DNA of 64,000 nucleotides. Origin: Caballeronia glebae (GTDB lineage: Bacteria; Pseudomonadota; Gammaproteobacteria; Burkholderiales; Burkholderiaceae). A program made the position numbers and the translations under genes. Under the pieces are notes generated by a model. It ran no database searches, was not told the DNA's origin, and saw only the letters and a program-made list of their open reading frames with translations. This document shows, one piece after another, positions 45,808 to 57,585 of the stretch. The stretch spans positions 87,569 through 151,568 of the forward strand of contig NZ_FCOJ02000011.1 in the NCBI RefSeq assembly GCF_001545035.1, written 5' to 3'. Each line of letters starts with the position of its first letter. Position 1 is the stretch's first letter.

Positions 45808-46947
45808 TCAACTCAGGCGGAATGGCTGAGCCATGTCGGCGCGTTCGCCCGCGCGCGGATGCGGCACGCGCGGAAGCGTCACTTCGAATACCGTGCCGGC
45901 TTCGGACGTCGATCGCACCTCGACGTCGCCGCCGTGCATCTGCGCGATTTCACGCGTGATGTAGAGCCCGAGCCCGAGGCCGCTCGATTCGTGCTGACGC
46001 CTTCCCGAGCGATACGGCGCGAAGATCGTCGGCAGAACGTCCGCGGGAATCTCGCCGGCGTTCTGCACGCTGATGCTCACATTCTCCGCGTCGCCGTCGA
46101 GGCGCACCTGGATCGCCGAACCTTCGTGCCCGTGCTGCAACGCGTTGCCGATGAGATTCGAAAACACCTGCGACAGCAGATCGCCGTCGCCCTGCAAGAG
46201 CGTGTCGCCCTGACGCAGCACGAAAATGCGTCCACGCCCAACGCGCGCCTCGTATTCCTCGACGATATTCTTCGCGAGCGTCATCAACTCGACCGAGCGC
46301 GGCTGCAGCGTGACGCGCCCGCCGCGCAGCCGCGCGAGATTCAGCAGTTGATCGACCATGCGCACCATGCGCATGCCGCTCGACTTGATGCGCGTGCCGA
46401 TGTTCGCCACGTTCTCGTCCTGCACGAAGCGCGCGAGATATTCCGCCGACGCGATCACCGCGCTCAAAGGCGTGCGCAGATCGTGGCCGAGCACGGCCAT
46501 CAGCATTTCGTTCGCATCGAGCAGTTGCTGCACGGTCGCGAGTTGCGTCGCGAGTTGCTGCTTCTGACGCTCCATCTGGATGAAGACATCGACCTTCGAA
46601 TTGAGGATGCGCGAATCGAACGGCTTGTAGAGAAAATCGACCGCGCCCGCCTCGTAGCCGCGAAAGGTGCGGCTCGCGTCCTGCGCCGTCGCCGTGAGAA
46701 AGATGATCGGCACGCGCGCGGTGCGCGGACTGCCGCGCATCAATTCGGCGAGTTCGAACCCGTCCATGCCGGGCATGTTGACGTCGAGGATCGCGAGCGC
46801 GACTTCGTGCTTGAGCAGAAGCTCAAGCGCCGCCGGGCCCGATTCGGCCTTCAGCACCGACAAATCCGGCCGCGCGAGCGACGCTTCGAGCGCGGTGATG
46901 TTGTTGCGAATGTCATCGACGATCAGCACGTGGATGGGTTGCGTCAT
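45808..46947 (-). CDS. Response regulator-histidine kinase fusion
   Basis: A 379-residue soluble protein. An N-terminal receiver (phospho-acceptor D55 in LAILDVNMPG, lysine in FLYKPFD) is joined to a HisKA domain (H155 in MAVLGHDLRTPLSA) and a HATPase domain (NLIGNALQHG, SGLGLGLYITREIAQMHGG). The receiver may be phosphorylated by the hybrid kinase of the same operon and control the attached kinase. SD AAGGAG precedes ATG 46947. Last gene of a four-gene signalling operon, 22 bp after cheB. Confidence 0.92.
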   Translation of the reverse strand: MTQPIHVLIVDDIRNNITALEASLARPDLSVLKAESGPAALELLLKHEVALAILDVNMPGMDGFELAELMRGSPRTARVPIIFLTATAQDASRTFRGYEAGAVDFLYKPFDSRILNSKVDVFIQMERQKQQLATQLATVQQLLDANEMLMAVLGHDLRTPLSAVIASAEYLARFVQDENVANIGTRIKSSGMRMVRMVDQLLNLARLRGGRVTLQPRSVELMTLAKNIVEEYEARVGRGRIFVLRQGDTLLQGDGDLLSQVFSNLIGNALQHGHEGSAIQVRLDGDAENVSISVQNAGEIPADVLPTIFAPYRSGRRQHESSGLGLGLYITREIAQMHGGDVEVRSTSEAGTVFEVTLPRVPHPRAGERADMAQPFRLS

Positions 46948-46969
46948 CTGGTGACTCCTTGCCTTCTTT

Positions 46970-47566
46970 TCATGGCTGCCGGCCAATGCATTGCGATAGC
47001 CGCAACACCATTTCGTCCAGCGTCAGTACGTCGTCCACCGCGTCCTGCGCGATGGCCGCGAGCGGCATCGCCGGCGCCGTGGCCGTCTCCGGGTTCTGCG
47101 CCCAGCACGCGCCGCCCGCCTCGCGAATCGCGCGCGCGCCGCGGGCGCCGTCGTCGTTCGCGCCCGACAGCACGATGCCGAGCAGGCGGGGGCCATACGC
47201 ATGCGCCGCCGATTCGAACAGCACATCCACCGACGGCCGCGAAAAGCGCACGGGCGGGTCGATCGACAGCGCGATCGCCGGCGCCGCGCCGCCTTCCGCC
47301 TCGACGAGCATGTGATAGCCCGGCGGCGCGAAATACACGGTGCCGGGCGCGATCTCGTCCTTGTCGAACGGCTCTGCGACGGCGATTTCGCAGCGCGACG
47401 CGAACAGCCCAGGCAAGAGGCTCGGCTGCCCTTGGCGCACATGCACGACGATGAGCACGGGCAAGCCGAAGCCCTTCGGCAGCGCGGGCAAGAGGTGATT
47501 GAGCGCCTCGACGCCGCCCGCCGATGCGCCGATCACGACTGCCCCGATGCGGTCCGTGTCGAACAT
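46970..47566 (-). CDS. cheB: CheB-type protein-glutamate methylesterase, catalytic domain only
   Basis: A 198-residue stand-alone CheB methylesterase domain without the usual N-terminal receiver. The Ser-His-Asp triad is visible: S15 in VIGASAGGVE, H42 in IVVHVRQGQ, and D139 in LSGANDDGA. It would demethylate or deamidate glutamates, but no chemoreceptor gene is nearby, so the substrate is probably a sensor such as the hybrid kinase (inference). It starts 2 bp after the cheR stop. Confidence 0.92.
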   Translation of the reverse strand: MFDTDRIGAVVIGASAGGVEALNHLLPALPKGFGLPVLIVVHVRQGQPSLLPGLFASRCEIAVAEPFDKDEIAPGTVYFAPPGYHMLVEAEGGAAPAIALSIDPPVRFSRPSVDVLFESAAHAYGPRLLGIVLSGANDDGARGARAIREAGGACWAQNPETATAPAMPLAAIAQDAVDDVLTLDEMVLRLSQCIGRQP

Positions 47567-47568
47567 CG

Positions 47569-48426
47569 TCACACCTTCTGGTAAAGCCGTTCGCGCGAAT
47601 TGAAATCCGCGAAACGGTCTGCATAGGTGGAAAAGCGCAGGCTCTCCTTGCTGCCGAGCCCGAGGAATCCGCGCCGCACGAGCGAGTCGCTGAAGAGGCC
47701 GAGCGCGCGATCCTGCAGCGCGCGATCGAAGTAGATCAGCACATTGCGGCACGACACCAGATGCGCTTCGAGAAACACGCTGTCCGTCGCGAGACTGTGA
47801 TCCGCGAATACCACGCGCGACTTGAGCGTCTGCGAAAACTTCGCCGCGCCGTATGCCGCGTGATAGTAGTCCGAGAGCGAACGCTTGCCGCCCGCCGCCA
47901 GATAGTTTTGGCTGAAGCCGGCCATGCGGTCCAGCGGATAGATGCCGCTTTCGGCGTGACGCAGCGCTTCGGCGTTGATGTCGGTCGCGTAGAACACGGT
48001 GCGCTCCGCGATCTTCTCTTCCGCGAACAACACGGCGAGCGACCACAGTTCCTCGCCGCTGCTGCATCCCGCGACCCAGACCTTGATCGACGGATAAGTC
48101 TGCAGAATCGGCACGACCTGTTCGCGTATCGCGCGAAAGTACTGCGGATCGCGGAACATCTCGCTCACCTGAACCGTGAGGTACTGGAAGAGGCGCGCGA
48201 ACAGCGCCGGGTCGCGCAGAATGCGCTCCTGCAAATGCGACAGCGTCGGCAGGCCGAGATCGTTCACCGCCTGCGCGAGCCGTCTTCTCAGCGAACTCAC
48301 GGAGTAATGCCGGAAGTCGTGCTGATAGCGCAGGTAGATGGCTTCCAGAATCAGCTTCAGTTCGATGTCGAACGTCGCTTCTTCGTCGTGACGGCTTTCG
48401 TTCATCTCAGAGGTCGATCCATTCAT
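47569..48426 (-). CDS. cheR: CheR-type protein-glutamate O-methyltransferase
   Basis: A 285-residue SAM-dependent CheR methyltransferase. Helical N-terminal domain (YQHDFRHYSVSSLRRRLAQAV), then the catalytic domain with SEMFRDPQYF, VWVAGCSSGEELWSLAVLFAEE (SAM site), YATDINAEALRHAESGIYP and VSCRNVLIYFD. The ATG at 48426 overlaps the stop of the hybrid kinase gene (ATGA). Paired with the CheB domain, it suggests methylation control of the operon's own sensor, or of another target. Confidence 0.94.
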   Translation of the reverse strand: MNGSTSEMNESRHDEEATFDIELKLILEAIYLRYQHDFRHYSVSSLRRRLAQAVNDLGLPTLSHLQERILRDPALFARLFQYLTVQVSEMFRDPQYFRAIREQVVPILQTYPSIKVWVAGCSSGEELWSLAVLFAEEKIAERTVFYATDINAEALRHAESGIYPLDRMAGFSQNYLAAGGKRSLSDYYHAAYGAAKFSQTLKSRVVFADHSLATDSVFLEAHLVSCRNVLIYFDRALQDRALGLFSDSLVRRGFLGLGSKESLRFSTYADRFADFNSRERLYQKV

Positions 48427-51400
48427 CGCTGACGCAACCATACGCGACACAGCGATACGAGCTTATCCACGTCGATGGGTTTGGATATGTAATCGTCCGC
48501 ACCCGCTTCGAGACATTTCTGGCGATCGCTCGGCATCGCCTTCGCCGTCAGCGCGATGATCGGCAGGCGCGCATGCTCCGTGTGCCTGCGGATTTCCTGC
48601 ATCGCGGTGAGGCCGTCCATCTCGGGCATCATGATGTCCATCAGCACGAGGTCGATGTCGCTGCGGCGCGCGAGCGCTTCGAGTGCTTCGCGCCCGTTGC
48701 GCGCGATTTCGAGCGTGGCGCCGAGCGGCTCGATCACGCGCGAAAGCGCGAAGATGTTGCGCACGTCGTCTTCGGCGAGCAGGATCGTGCGGCCCTCGAA
48801 CACGTCGTCGCGCTGACGCGCCGCGCGCAGCATGCGCTGCTGCTCGGGCGGCAACGCGCTTTCCACGCTATGCAGGAAGAGCGTCACTTCATCGAGCAGG
48901 CGCTCCGGCGATTTCGCTCCCTTGATGATGATCGATTTCGAATAACGGCGCAGGCGCTGCTCTTCTTCCTGCGACAACATCCGGCCGGTATAGACGATGA
49001 CCGGCGGCGACGCGTGCCCGCCGCTCTTCGACACGCGTTCGAGCAGTTCGTAACCGGAGCCGTCGGGCAGCGCGAGATCCATCACGACGCAATCGAACGG
49101 CGCGCGCTGCATCTCCTCGATGGCTTGCGCAATCGATCCCGCCTCGACGATGCCGACCGTATCGCTCGCGAGCAGCGCGTGAATGCTCTGGCGCAGCGCC
49201 GGATCGTCCTCGACCACGAGCACGCGGCGCGTGCCCTGCGCCGAACGCGCTTCGAGCTTGCGGATCGCGTGGGCCAGATCTTCGCGCGCGCTCGGCTTCA
49301 ACGTGTAGCCGATCGCGCCGAGATGCAGCGCGACATCGGCGTGATCGGTAGCCGAGACGACGTGGATCGGGATATGGCGCGTGAGCGGATCGTGCTTGAG
49401 CCATTCGAGCACGGTGAGACCCGACTGATCCGGCAGGCCGATATCGAGCAGAATGCCGTTCGGCTGCAGCGAGCGCGCAAGTTCGACGCCTTGCGTGGCG
49501 CTCGCCGCGTGCACGCAGTCGAAGTCGAGTTCGTGCGCGAGGTCGTAGAGAATGTGCGCGAACGGCTGATCGTCCTCGATGACGAGAATCACGCGGTCCG
49601 GGCGCTTGCGATCGGCGCGATCATCGACGATGGCGGGCGGCTCCGGGCTGACGACGATAGGCTGAACCGGCGGCGGCTGTACAGGAGCGAAGGCGGGCGC
49701 GGCGGCAGGCTCCGGCTCTCGCATATGGCCGATCGTGTCGAGCTTCGCGGTGACGGTGCCTTCGCGCGCCGCGATTGGCAGCGTCACCGAAAACACGCTG
49801 CCCTGCCCCAGTTCGCTCGACACCGACACCGACCCGCCGAGCAAACGCGAGAACTCGCGCGAAATCGACAGCCCGAGCCCGCTGCCGCCATATTTGCGGC
49901 TCGTGGTGCCGTCCGCTTGCTGGAACGCCTGGAAGATCATGTCCTGCTTCTCGCGCGCGATGCCGATGCCCGTATCGCGCACATCGAAACGCAGCGCGTT
50001 GTCGCCCGCGCGCTCGACCGCGACCGTCACGCGGCCGCGCTCGGTAAACTTGAACGCGTTCGACAGCAGATTGCGCAGCACTTGCAGGAGCCGCTGACCG
50101 TCGGTTACGAAATACTGCGGCACGTTCTCGCCGTGCGCGGTGACGAATTCGACGCCCTTGCTACCGGCGACGGGCGCGAACGATTGCCGCAGCGTCTCCA
50201 GAATCGCATCGACGGCGGTGAGCGCGAACTGCACGTCCATCTGTCCGGCCTCGACCTTCGACAAATCGAGAATGTCGTTGATGAGCGAAAGCAGATCGCT
50301 GTTCGACGAATGAATGGTCGCGGCGTAGCGCACCTGTTCATCGCTCAGGTTGCCTTGCTTGTTGTCCTGCAAAAGCTTCGCGAGGATCAGCGAACTGTTG
50401 AGCGGCGTGCGCAGTTCGTGCGACATGTTCGCGAGGAACTCCGACTTGTACTGGCTCGCGCGCTCCATTTCGAGCGAGTTCGCGGTCAGTTCCTGCTGTG
50501 CCTGCATGAGCTCGGCCTTTTGCCGCTCCAGATGCTGCGTGTGCTCTTCGAGCTGCACATTGGTCTGTTCGAGTTCGGCCTGCTGCTGTTCGAGACGCGC
50601 CTGCGAATCCTGCAGCGCGCGTCCGCGTTCTTCGAGTTCCTCGTTCGACACGCGCAGCTCTTCCTGCTGCACCTGCAATTCCTCGCTCTGGCGCTGCGTT
50701 TGTTCGAGCAGTTCGATGAGACGCGCGCGGTATCGCGACGAACGCAGCGCCATGCCGATCGGCTCCGACGCCATGTCGAGCAGCGCGCGGGCATCGTCGA
50801 AACGGCCCTCGCCGCCGACGAAGCCGAGTTCGATCGCGCCCGCGACGTCGCCATCGGCATGAAGCGGCGCGATCAGCACGCGCGACGCCGCCGCCGACCC
50901 GAGCGCGGAACCGGCCTTCAGATAGTGCGCGGACGCGTCGCGCAATTCGAGCACGCGCCCCTCTTCAATCGCCTGTCCGACGAGCCCCTCGCCGCGCGCA
51001 ATCCTCGCTGGCGCGCTGCCCTCGTCCGGCAGCGCCCATGCCGCCACGCGCACGAGCGCATCGCCGTCGAGCGCGTAGACGACGCCGACCTTCGCGTTGA
51101 CGTACGGAATGATCGAACGCAGGATGCTGACGCCGATCGAAGCCGGCGACTGTTCGCCGCGTAATTTCACGCCGAGTTGCACGATGCCCTGTTGCAGCCA
51201 GGTCGTGCGTTGTACGGCGAGCCGCGATTTGATATACAGATGCGCCACCGCCGCGAGCACGAGCAGCACGACGACGCCCATCGCGCGGTTGATCTGCAGC
51301 ACTTCGAGGTTCGCGTTCGGATCGGCGGCGGCGAGTGCGTATCCTGCGATCATCAGCGTGGACGACAAGGCCGCCGTGACGATCGGCACGGCGGGACGGT

Positions 51401-51551
51401 CGGCCCAGACGCAGAGCACGACGGGCAGCACGTAGAAGACCCAGATCGCGACGCGCACCGGCATGAACACGTCGATGCAGAACACGACGGCGAGCGCGAG
51501 CGCAATGGCGAGGTAGATCCAGGTGCTTGTGTTTCGAGTGGTTTGGGGCAT
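48423..51551 (-). CDS. Hybrid sensor histidine kinase with GAF and three receiver domains
   Basis: A 1042-residue membrane hybrid kinase. Four or so N-terminal helices (residues 10-108), a GAF domain (about 125-275), a long coiled coil rich in Glu/Gln (about 280-368), HisKA with H378 in ANMSHELRTPLNS, HATPase (GTTSRKYGGSGLGLSISREF), then three receiver domains (about 650-770, 785-905 and 925-1040). The glutamate-rich coiled coil is a possible substrate for the adjacent CheR/CheB. Second-receiver output FDCVVMDLALPDGSG is complete. First gene of the operon. The signal is unknown. Confidence 0.93.
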   Translation of the reverse strand: MPQTTRNTSTWIYLAIALALAVVFCIDVFMPVRVAIWVFYVLPVVLCVWADRPAVPIVTAALSSTLMIAGYALAAADPNANLEVLQINRAMGVVVLLVLAAVAHLYIKSRLAVQRTTWLQQGIVQLGVKLRGEQSPASIGVSILRSIIPYVNAKVGVVYALDGDALVRVAAWALPDEGSAPARIARGEGLVGQAIEEGRVLELRDASAHYLKAGSALGSAAASRVLIAPLHADGDVAGAIELGFVGGEGRFDDARALLDMASEPIGMALRSSRYRARLIELLEQTQRQSEELQVQQEELRVSNEELEERGRALQDSQARLEQQQAELEQTNVQLEEHTQHLERQKAELMQAQQELTANSLEMERASQYKSEFLANMSHELRTPLNSSLILAKLLQDNKQGNLSDEQVRYAATIHSSNSDLLSLINDILDLSKVEAGQMDVQFALTAVDAILETLRQSFAPVAGSKGVEFVTAHGENVPQYFVTDGQRLLQVLRNLLSNAFKFTERGRVTVAVERAGDNALRFDVRDTGIGIAREKQDMIFQAFQQADGTTSRKYGGSGLGLSISREFSRLLGGSVSVSSELGQGSVFSVTLPIAAREGTVTAKLDTIGHMREPEPAAAPAFAPVQPPPVQPIVVSPEPPAIVDDRADRKRPDRVILVIEDDQPFAHILYDLAHELDFDCVHAASATQGVELARSLQPNGILLDIGLPDQSGLTVLEWLKHDPLTRHIPIHVVSATDHADVALHLGAIGYTLKPSAREDLAHAIRKLEARSAQGTRRVLVVEDDPALRQSIHALLASDTVGIVEAGSIAQAIEEMQRAPFDCVVMDLALPDGSGYELLERVSKSGGHASPPVIVYTGRMLSQEEEQRLRRYSKSIIIKGAKSPERLLDEVTLFLHSVESALPPEQQRMLRAARQRDDVFEGRTILLAEDDVRNIFALSRVIEPLGATLEIARNGREALEALARRSDIDLVLMDIMMPEMDGLTAMQEIRRHTEHARLPIIALTAKAMPSDRQKCLEAGADDYISKPIDVDKLVSLCRVWLRQR

Positions 51552-51725
51552 CGTTCGCCGGTTGTGTTCATGTTTTGCGCGGGCCTCGCGCCTGCGGCAG
51601 GCAGCGACCTTAGCATGAGCCGCGAGCCCTTGTCACATCGGGCTTTGCAGCCTATCGGCAGAGATTTTTTCCGCGCGGCAGTTGTTACGAAAGACCGCCG
51701 CGCCAGTGTTTTCAACGAGGTAAGA

Positions 51726-52736
51726 ATGACTGATTTTTCCGGCTCTCGCGTGCTCGTCACGGGCGCTTCGGGGTTCGTCGGGTCCGCCGTCGCGCGGCTC
51801 GCCATCGAACGCGGTTTCGAGGTGCGCGCGCTCGTGCGCAAGACCAGCCCGCGCAAGAACGTCGAATCGCTGAACGCGGAGATCGTCGTCGGCGACATGC
51901 GCGAGGAAGCGTCGATGCGCGCCGCGCTCAAGGGCGTGCGATTCCTGTTCCACGTCGCCGCCGACTATCGCATCTGGGCGCCGGACCCGCGCGAGATCGA
52001 GCGCGCTAACCTCGAAGGCACCGAAGCGACGATGCGCGCGGCGCTGGCCGAGGGCGTTGAACGCATTGTTTATACCAGCAGCGTCGCGACGCTGAAGGTG
52101 ACGAGTTCGGGCGCGATCGTCGACGAGACGAAGCCGTCGGACCCGGCGAGCACCATCGGCGCGTACAAGCGCAGCAAGGTGCTCGCCGAACGCGTGGTCG
52201 AGCGCATGGTCGCGCAAAACGCGCTGCCCGCGGTGATCGTGAATCCGTCCACGCCGATCGGCCCGCGCGACGTGCGCCCGACACCGACCGGGCGCATCAT
52301 CGTCGAAGCGGCGACGGGCAAGATTCCCGCGTTCGTCGACACGGGCCTCAATCTCGTACATGTCGACGACGTCGCGAACGGGCACTTGCTCGCGCTCGAA
52401 CGCGGCAAAATCGGCGAGCGGTATATCCTCGGCGGCGAGAACCTGCCCTTGCAGCAAATGCTGGCGGACATCGCCGGATTCGTCGGGCGCAAGCCGCCGA
52501 CCATCAAACTGCCGCGCGGGCCGCTTTATCCGCTCGCGGTCGGCGCGGAACTGTTCGCGAAGATGAGCGGGAAGGAGCCGTTCGTGACCGTCGACGCGCT
52601 GCGCATGTCGAAGAACAAGATGTATTTCACGTCGGCGAAGGCCGAGCGCGAGCTGGGCTACGGCGCGCGGCCGTATCGGGAAGGGCTGAAGGACGCGCTG
52701 GACTGGTTCAAGGCGAACGGTTATCTCGCTGGATGA
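51726..52736 (+). CDS. hpnA: Hopanoid-associated sugar epimerase HpnA
   Basis: A 336-residue extended short-chain dehydrogenase/reductase. The NAD-binding motif VLVTGASGFVGSAVARLAIERGFEVRALVR is N-terminal; the catalytic YxxxK appears in IGAYKRSKVLAE. The IVNPSTPIGPRDVRPTPTGRIIVEAATGKIPAFVDTGLN segment is typical of HpnA. It is thought to act on the sugar moiety of hopanoid side chains. SD GAGG precedes ATG 51726. Other hopanoid genes lie 3-6 kb downstream. Confidence 0.9.
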   Translation: MTDFSGSRVLVTGASGFVGSAVARLAIERGFEVRALVRKTSPRKNVESLNAEIVVGDMREEASMRAALKGVRFLFHVAADYRIWAPDPREIERANLEGTEATMRAALAEGVERIVYTSSVATLKVTSSGAIVDETKPSDPASTIGAYKRSKVLAERVVERMVAQNALPAVIVNPSTPIGPRDVRPTPTGRIIVEAATGKIPAFVDTGLNLVHVDDVANGHLLALERGKIGERYILGGENLPLQQMLADIAGFVGRKPPTIKLPRGPLYPLAVGAELFAKMSGKEPFVTVDALRMSKNKMYFTSAKAERELGYGARPYREGLKDALDWFKANGYLAG

Positions 52737-52980
52737 AGCGCGAAATCATTCCGTGAAACGTTCCGGCCACCGGAAAGCGCGAGCGGCATAGCAACTCTTG
52801 TATAAGACTCGAAAAACGTTAAGTCGTTGATATATCGATAAAAACGCCCGTTTTGGCCATTTTCGCAAGCCGAAATTCACACGCGTGCCCCGCAAAATCA
52901 GGCAGAATAGCGGTTTGTTGCCGGAGGGGTGAAGAGGCCGGCGGTTTTTTCCAACCTGTTTTCGGATGTCGAGACAAGCG

Positions 52981-55227
<2,247 letters not shown>

Positions 55228-55258
55228 AAATCGCCGGGGCGCGTCATGCGCCGCGCTG

Positions 55259-55289
55259 AACCGGCATCTCTTCGGAGATGCCGGTTTTC
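55259..55289 (+). terminator. Intrinsic terminator after icd
   Basis: Perfect 12-bp stem (55259-55270 with 55275-55286), arm AACCGGCATCTC, closed by a TTCG tetraloop and followed by a T-rich run. Confidence 0.9.
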
Positions 55290-55422
55290 TTTGTACGTGA
55301 CGAAATCCGTCGTGCAAACCGCACGTTCGGTGCAATTGGTTACAACCTCTGCCGGGCTCGCCAAATTCGAGCGGGTAGAATCGTTGCCTCGCCGTCCGCC
55401 AGCCTGACACAGACACACTCGC

Positions 55423-55977
55423 ATGAATCTACAAGACCAGCTCGGCGCGCTGGAGTCGAGCCTCGACACGCTCCTTCAGACCGCTACCGCATCTGCCCGC
55501 TCAGCGGCCGGATCGTCCGATGAATCGACCGACGCATCGACCGAAGTCGTTTCGTCGCCCGATCGCGTTTCGCCGGACGAACCGCCCGCTTTGGGCGACG
55601 CTCCGCAATCCGATGATTCCGCCGCGCCCGCCGAACCGCCCGGCCTGAACGAGCCGCCGACGCTCGTCGTATCGCGCCCGGAGCGCGACGCCGTCGAAAT
55701 GACGATTGCCGGCAAGACGGTGAAGCTGAGCCCGGAAGGTGTATCGGAATTGATCGAGGAATTGTCGAACGTGCGCGCGTCGATGTCGGTGGATCAGCCG
55801 GCGGGCATCGCACCGGGATGGCGCTTCGCCGCCACCAAAAATCCAGTCATGGCGACGCAGAAACACGCGAACGGCGACCGCTTGCTGTTGATGCGTCACG
55901 CCGGGCACGGCTGGGTGCCGTTCACGTTTTCGCCGAACATGGTCATCGAGTTGTATGCCATGTTGACGAAGAAGTAA
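55423..55977 (+). CDS. Conserved hypothetical protein, 184 aa
   Basis: Family not recognised. The 184-residue soluble protein has a disordered, Ser/Asp/Pro-rich N-terminal half (residues about 25-80) and a structured C-terminal domain with MTIAGKTVKLSPEGVSELIEELSNVRASM and GDRLLLMRHAGHGWVPFTFSPNMVIELYAML. No signal peptide. The SD is weak. The stop codon lies in one arm of a long dyad whose other arm holds the stop of the convergent hpnB gene. Confidence 0.7.
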   Translation: MNLQDQLGALESSLDTLLQTATASARSAAGSSDESTDASTEVVSSPDRVSPDEPPALGDAPQSDDSAAPAEPPGLNEPPTLVVSRPERDAVEMTIAGKTVKLSPEGVSELIEELSNVRASMSVDQPAGIAPGWRFAATKNPVMATQKHANGDRLLLMRHAGHGWVPFTFSPNMVIELYAMLTKK

Positions 55978-55994
55978 GCGCGAAGCGCGCTTAC
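55974..55994. terminator. Dyad spanning the stop codons of convergent genes
   Basis: Perfect 9-bp arms GTAAGCGCG (55974-55982) and CGCGCTTAC (55986-55994) around AAG. Each arm includes one gene's stop codon. No T-tract follows on either strand, so its action as a terminator is uncertain. Confidence 0.45.
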
Positions 55995-57193
55995 GAACCT
56001 TCCTGGGTCGGCGCCTGCACGCGCGCCTTCCATTGCCCGCCCTTCCCGCTCCAGTAACGCACGGCCGAGCCGATTGTCGCGCTCACGTAGAACAACGCGA
56101 CGAGCGGCAGGAGCGGCGCCCAGAAAAGCGATCGCCGGTAGTAACGCAGCATCGGACCATAGGCGATGCACATGAGCGCCCACGCGGCGCATGCGGGCCA
56201 CGCGCGAGCGCCGTACGCCAGCGCGAGCACCGGCGGCGCGAGATAGATCACCGCCATGCCGAGCAACGTGCCAGCGAGCAGCAGCGGCGAATAGCGCAAC
56301 TGCGTGAACGCCGTGCGCGCGATCATGTTCCAGACATCGCGCCAGCTATCGTACGGACGCAGCGATTCGCTGCGCTCGGCGAGATCGAGGCGGATCGGGC
56401 GCGCATCGTGGCGGCCCGCGCGATGCTTGATGCGCGCGGCGAGACTGCAATCGTCGATCAGTTCCTGCCGGATCGATTCGATCCCGCCCGCCTCCACGAG
56501 TGCCGAACGGCGCACGAGCATGCAGCCGCCCGCCGCGCCGGCGGTCGGCTTCTTCACGTCGTTGACCCACGCGAACGGATACAGCTTCGCGAAGAAAAAC
56601 ACGAACGCGGGAATCAGCGCCTTTTCCCACAGGGAATCGCAGCGCAGCCGGACCATCAGCGAGACCAGATCGCGGTCCTCGAGAATCGTGCGCGCGACGA
56701 GTTGCGTCGCGGCCTCGGCGGGATGATAGATGTCCGCGTCCGTGAGCAGCAGGAACTCCGCGGGCAGGCCGAGCTTGTCGATCGCCGCGATGCCCTGCGA
56801 CTGCGCCCACACCTTGCCCGACCAGCCGGGCGGCAGCGGCTGCGCGGTCAGGACCGTCAGGCGGTCGTCGAGGCCGAGATCGCGGGCGGCGGCGAGCGCG
56901 GCATCGGCGGTGCCATCGGTGCTGTGGTCATCGACGACGATCACGTGGAACGCGCCCGCATAGTCCTGCTTGAGCAGCGAGCCCACCGCGCGCCCGATCA
57001 CGTCGGCCTCGTTGCGCGCGGGCACCACGGCCACGAGCGCGGGCCATGCGCCGTGGCGCGCGATCTCCGCATTGCCGACGGCGTGGACCGTCGTGCCGGA
57101 AAGCGCGGACGCGGGTTGCGCGCGCCAGAATCCGCCACGGGCGAACAGCAGCACGATCCAGATCAAAAATGACAACCAGGCGATCAGTAGCAT
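55991..57193 (-). CDS. hpnB: Hopene-associated glycosyltransferase HpnB
   Basis: A 400-residue membrane-bound family 2 glycosyltransferase. An N-terminal helix (LLIAWLSFLIWIVLLFARGGFW) precedes the GT-A domain: VVPARNEADVIGRAVGSLL, VIVVDDHSTDGTAD, and the metal-binding FLLLTDADIYH. Three to four C-terminal helices follow. Family members occur with hopanoid operons; the sugar and acceptor are not determined. ATG 57193 follows the family start. It is divergent from ispH. Confidence 0.9.
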   Translation of the reverse strand: MLLIAWLSFLIWIVLLFARGGFWRAQPASALSGTTVHAVGNAEIARHGAWPALVAVVPARNEADVIGRAVGSLLKQDYAGAFHVIVVDDHSTDGTADAALAAARDLGLDDRLTVLTAQPLPPGWSGKVWAQSQGIAAIDKLGLPAEFLLLTDADIYHPAEAATQLVARTILEDRDLVSLMVRLRCDSLWEKALIPAFVFFFAKLYPFAWVNDVKKPTAGAAGGCMLVRRSALVEAGGIESIRQELIDDCSLAARIKHRAGRHDARPIRLDLAERSESLRPYDSWRDVWNMIARTAFTQLRYSPLLLAGTLLGMAVIYLAPPVLALAYGARAWPACAAWALMCIAYGPMLRYYRRSLFWAPLLPLVALFYVSATIGSAVRYWSGKGGQWKARVQAPTQEGS

Positions 57194-57585
57194 GAATAAA
57201 CGATTAGCTCGGAAACAGTGGCACGGCCGATGGCGCGGTCGCCGCGGCGTTGCGCGAAAAACACACAATTGGAACAGCGCCGCGAGTCAGGCCGCAAGCC
57301 TGCGCGGCAAAGGGGCGCGGCGCAAATCTCGCGGCGATGCGCTGCGGGGCGTCCGACAGTTTACTGGGTTATGAAAATCGTCGTATTCGCGTGCATCGCC
57401 CGTGCCGCGCAGTAAGCGGCCAATGAGCACCCAAAAAGGGAACGCGTTAGAATACGCGGTCAACTTCGGCGCGCAGACCGATCCCACCGTGTCTTTTTTT
57501 CCGGTCCGCTTTCCCCGGCCATCGGGAAAGCGTGAGCTTCGCGCCGGCTAACCCGAGACCCGCGCCAGTCGGAGTTCGTTCGAAT
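57194..57585. other. 392-bp divergent intergenic region, hpnB / ispH
   Basis: Promoter and leader region. TTAGAAT at 57447-57453 is a possible -10 box for ispH, with no clear -35. A T7 run at 57494-57500 is followed by a stem-loop (57507-57532) near the ispH start. No gene was seen. Confidence 0.5.
57507..57532 (+). promoter_or_regulatory. Stem-loop in the ispH leader
   Basis: Perfect 9-bp arms CGCTTTCCC (57507-57515) and GGGAAAGCG (57524-57532) with an 8-base loop, 53 bp before the ispH ATG. No T-run follows, so it is more likely a leader structure than a terminator. Confidence 0.45.

Noticed and set aside
48573..51164. 863-codon plus-strand frame over the hybrid kinase
   Set aside because: Antisense shadow; product is His/Arg/Glu-rich without family features.
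52764..52778. GG-N10-GC pattern upstream of icd
   Set aside because: Both elements deviate (CGGCCA, AAGC) and the site overlaps a short TTCCGG/CCGGAA hairpin; no link to a regulated gene.
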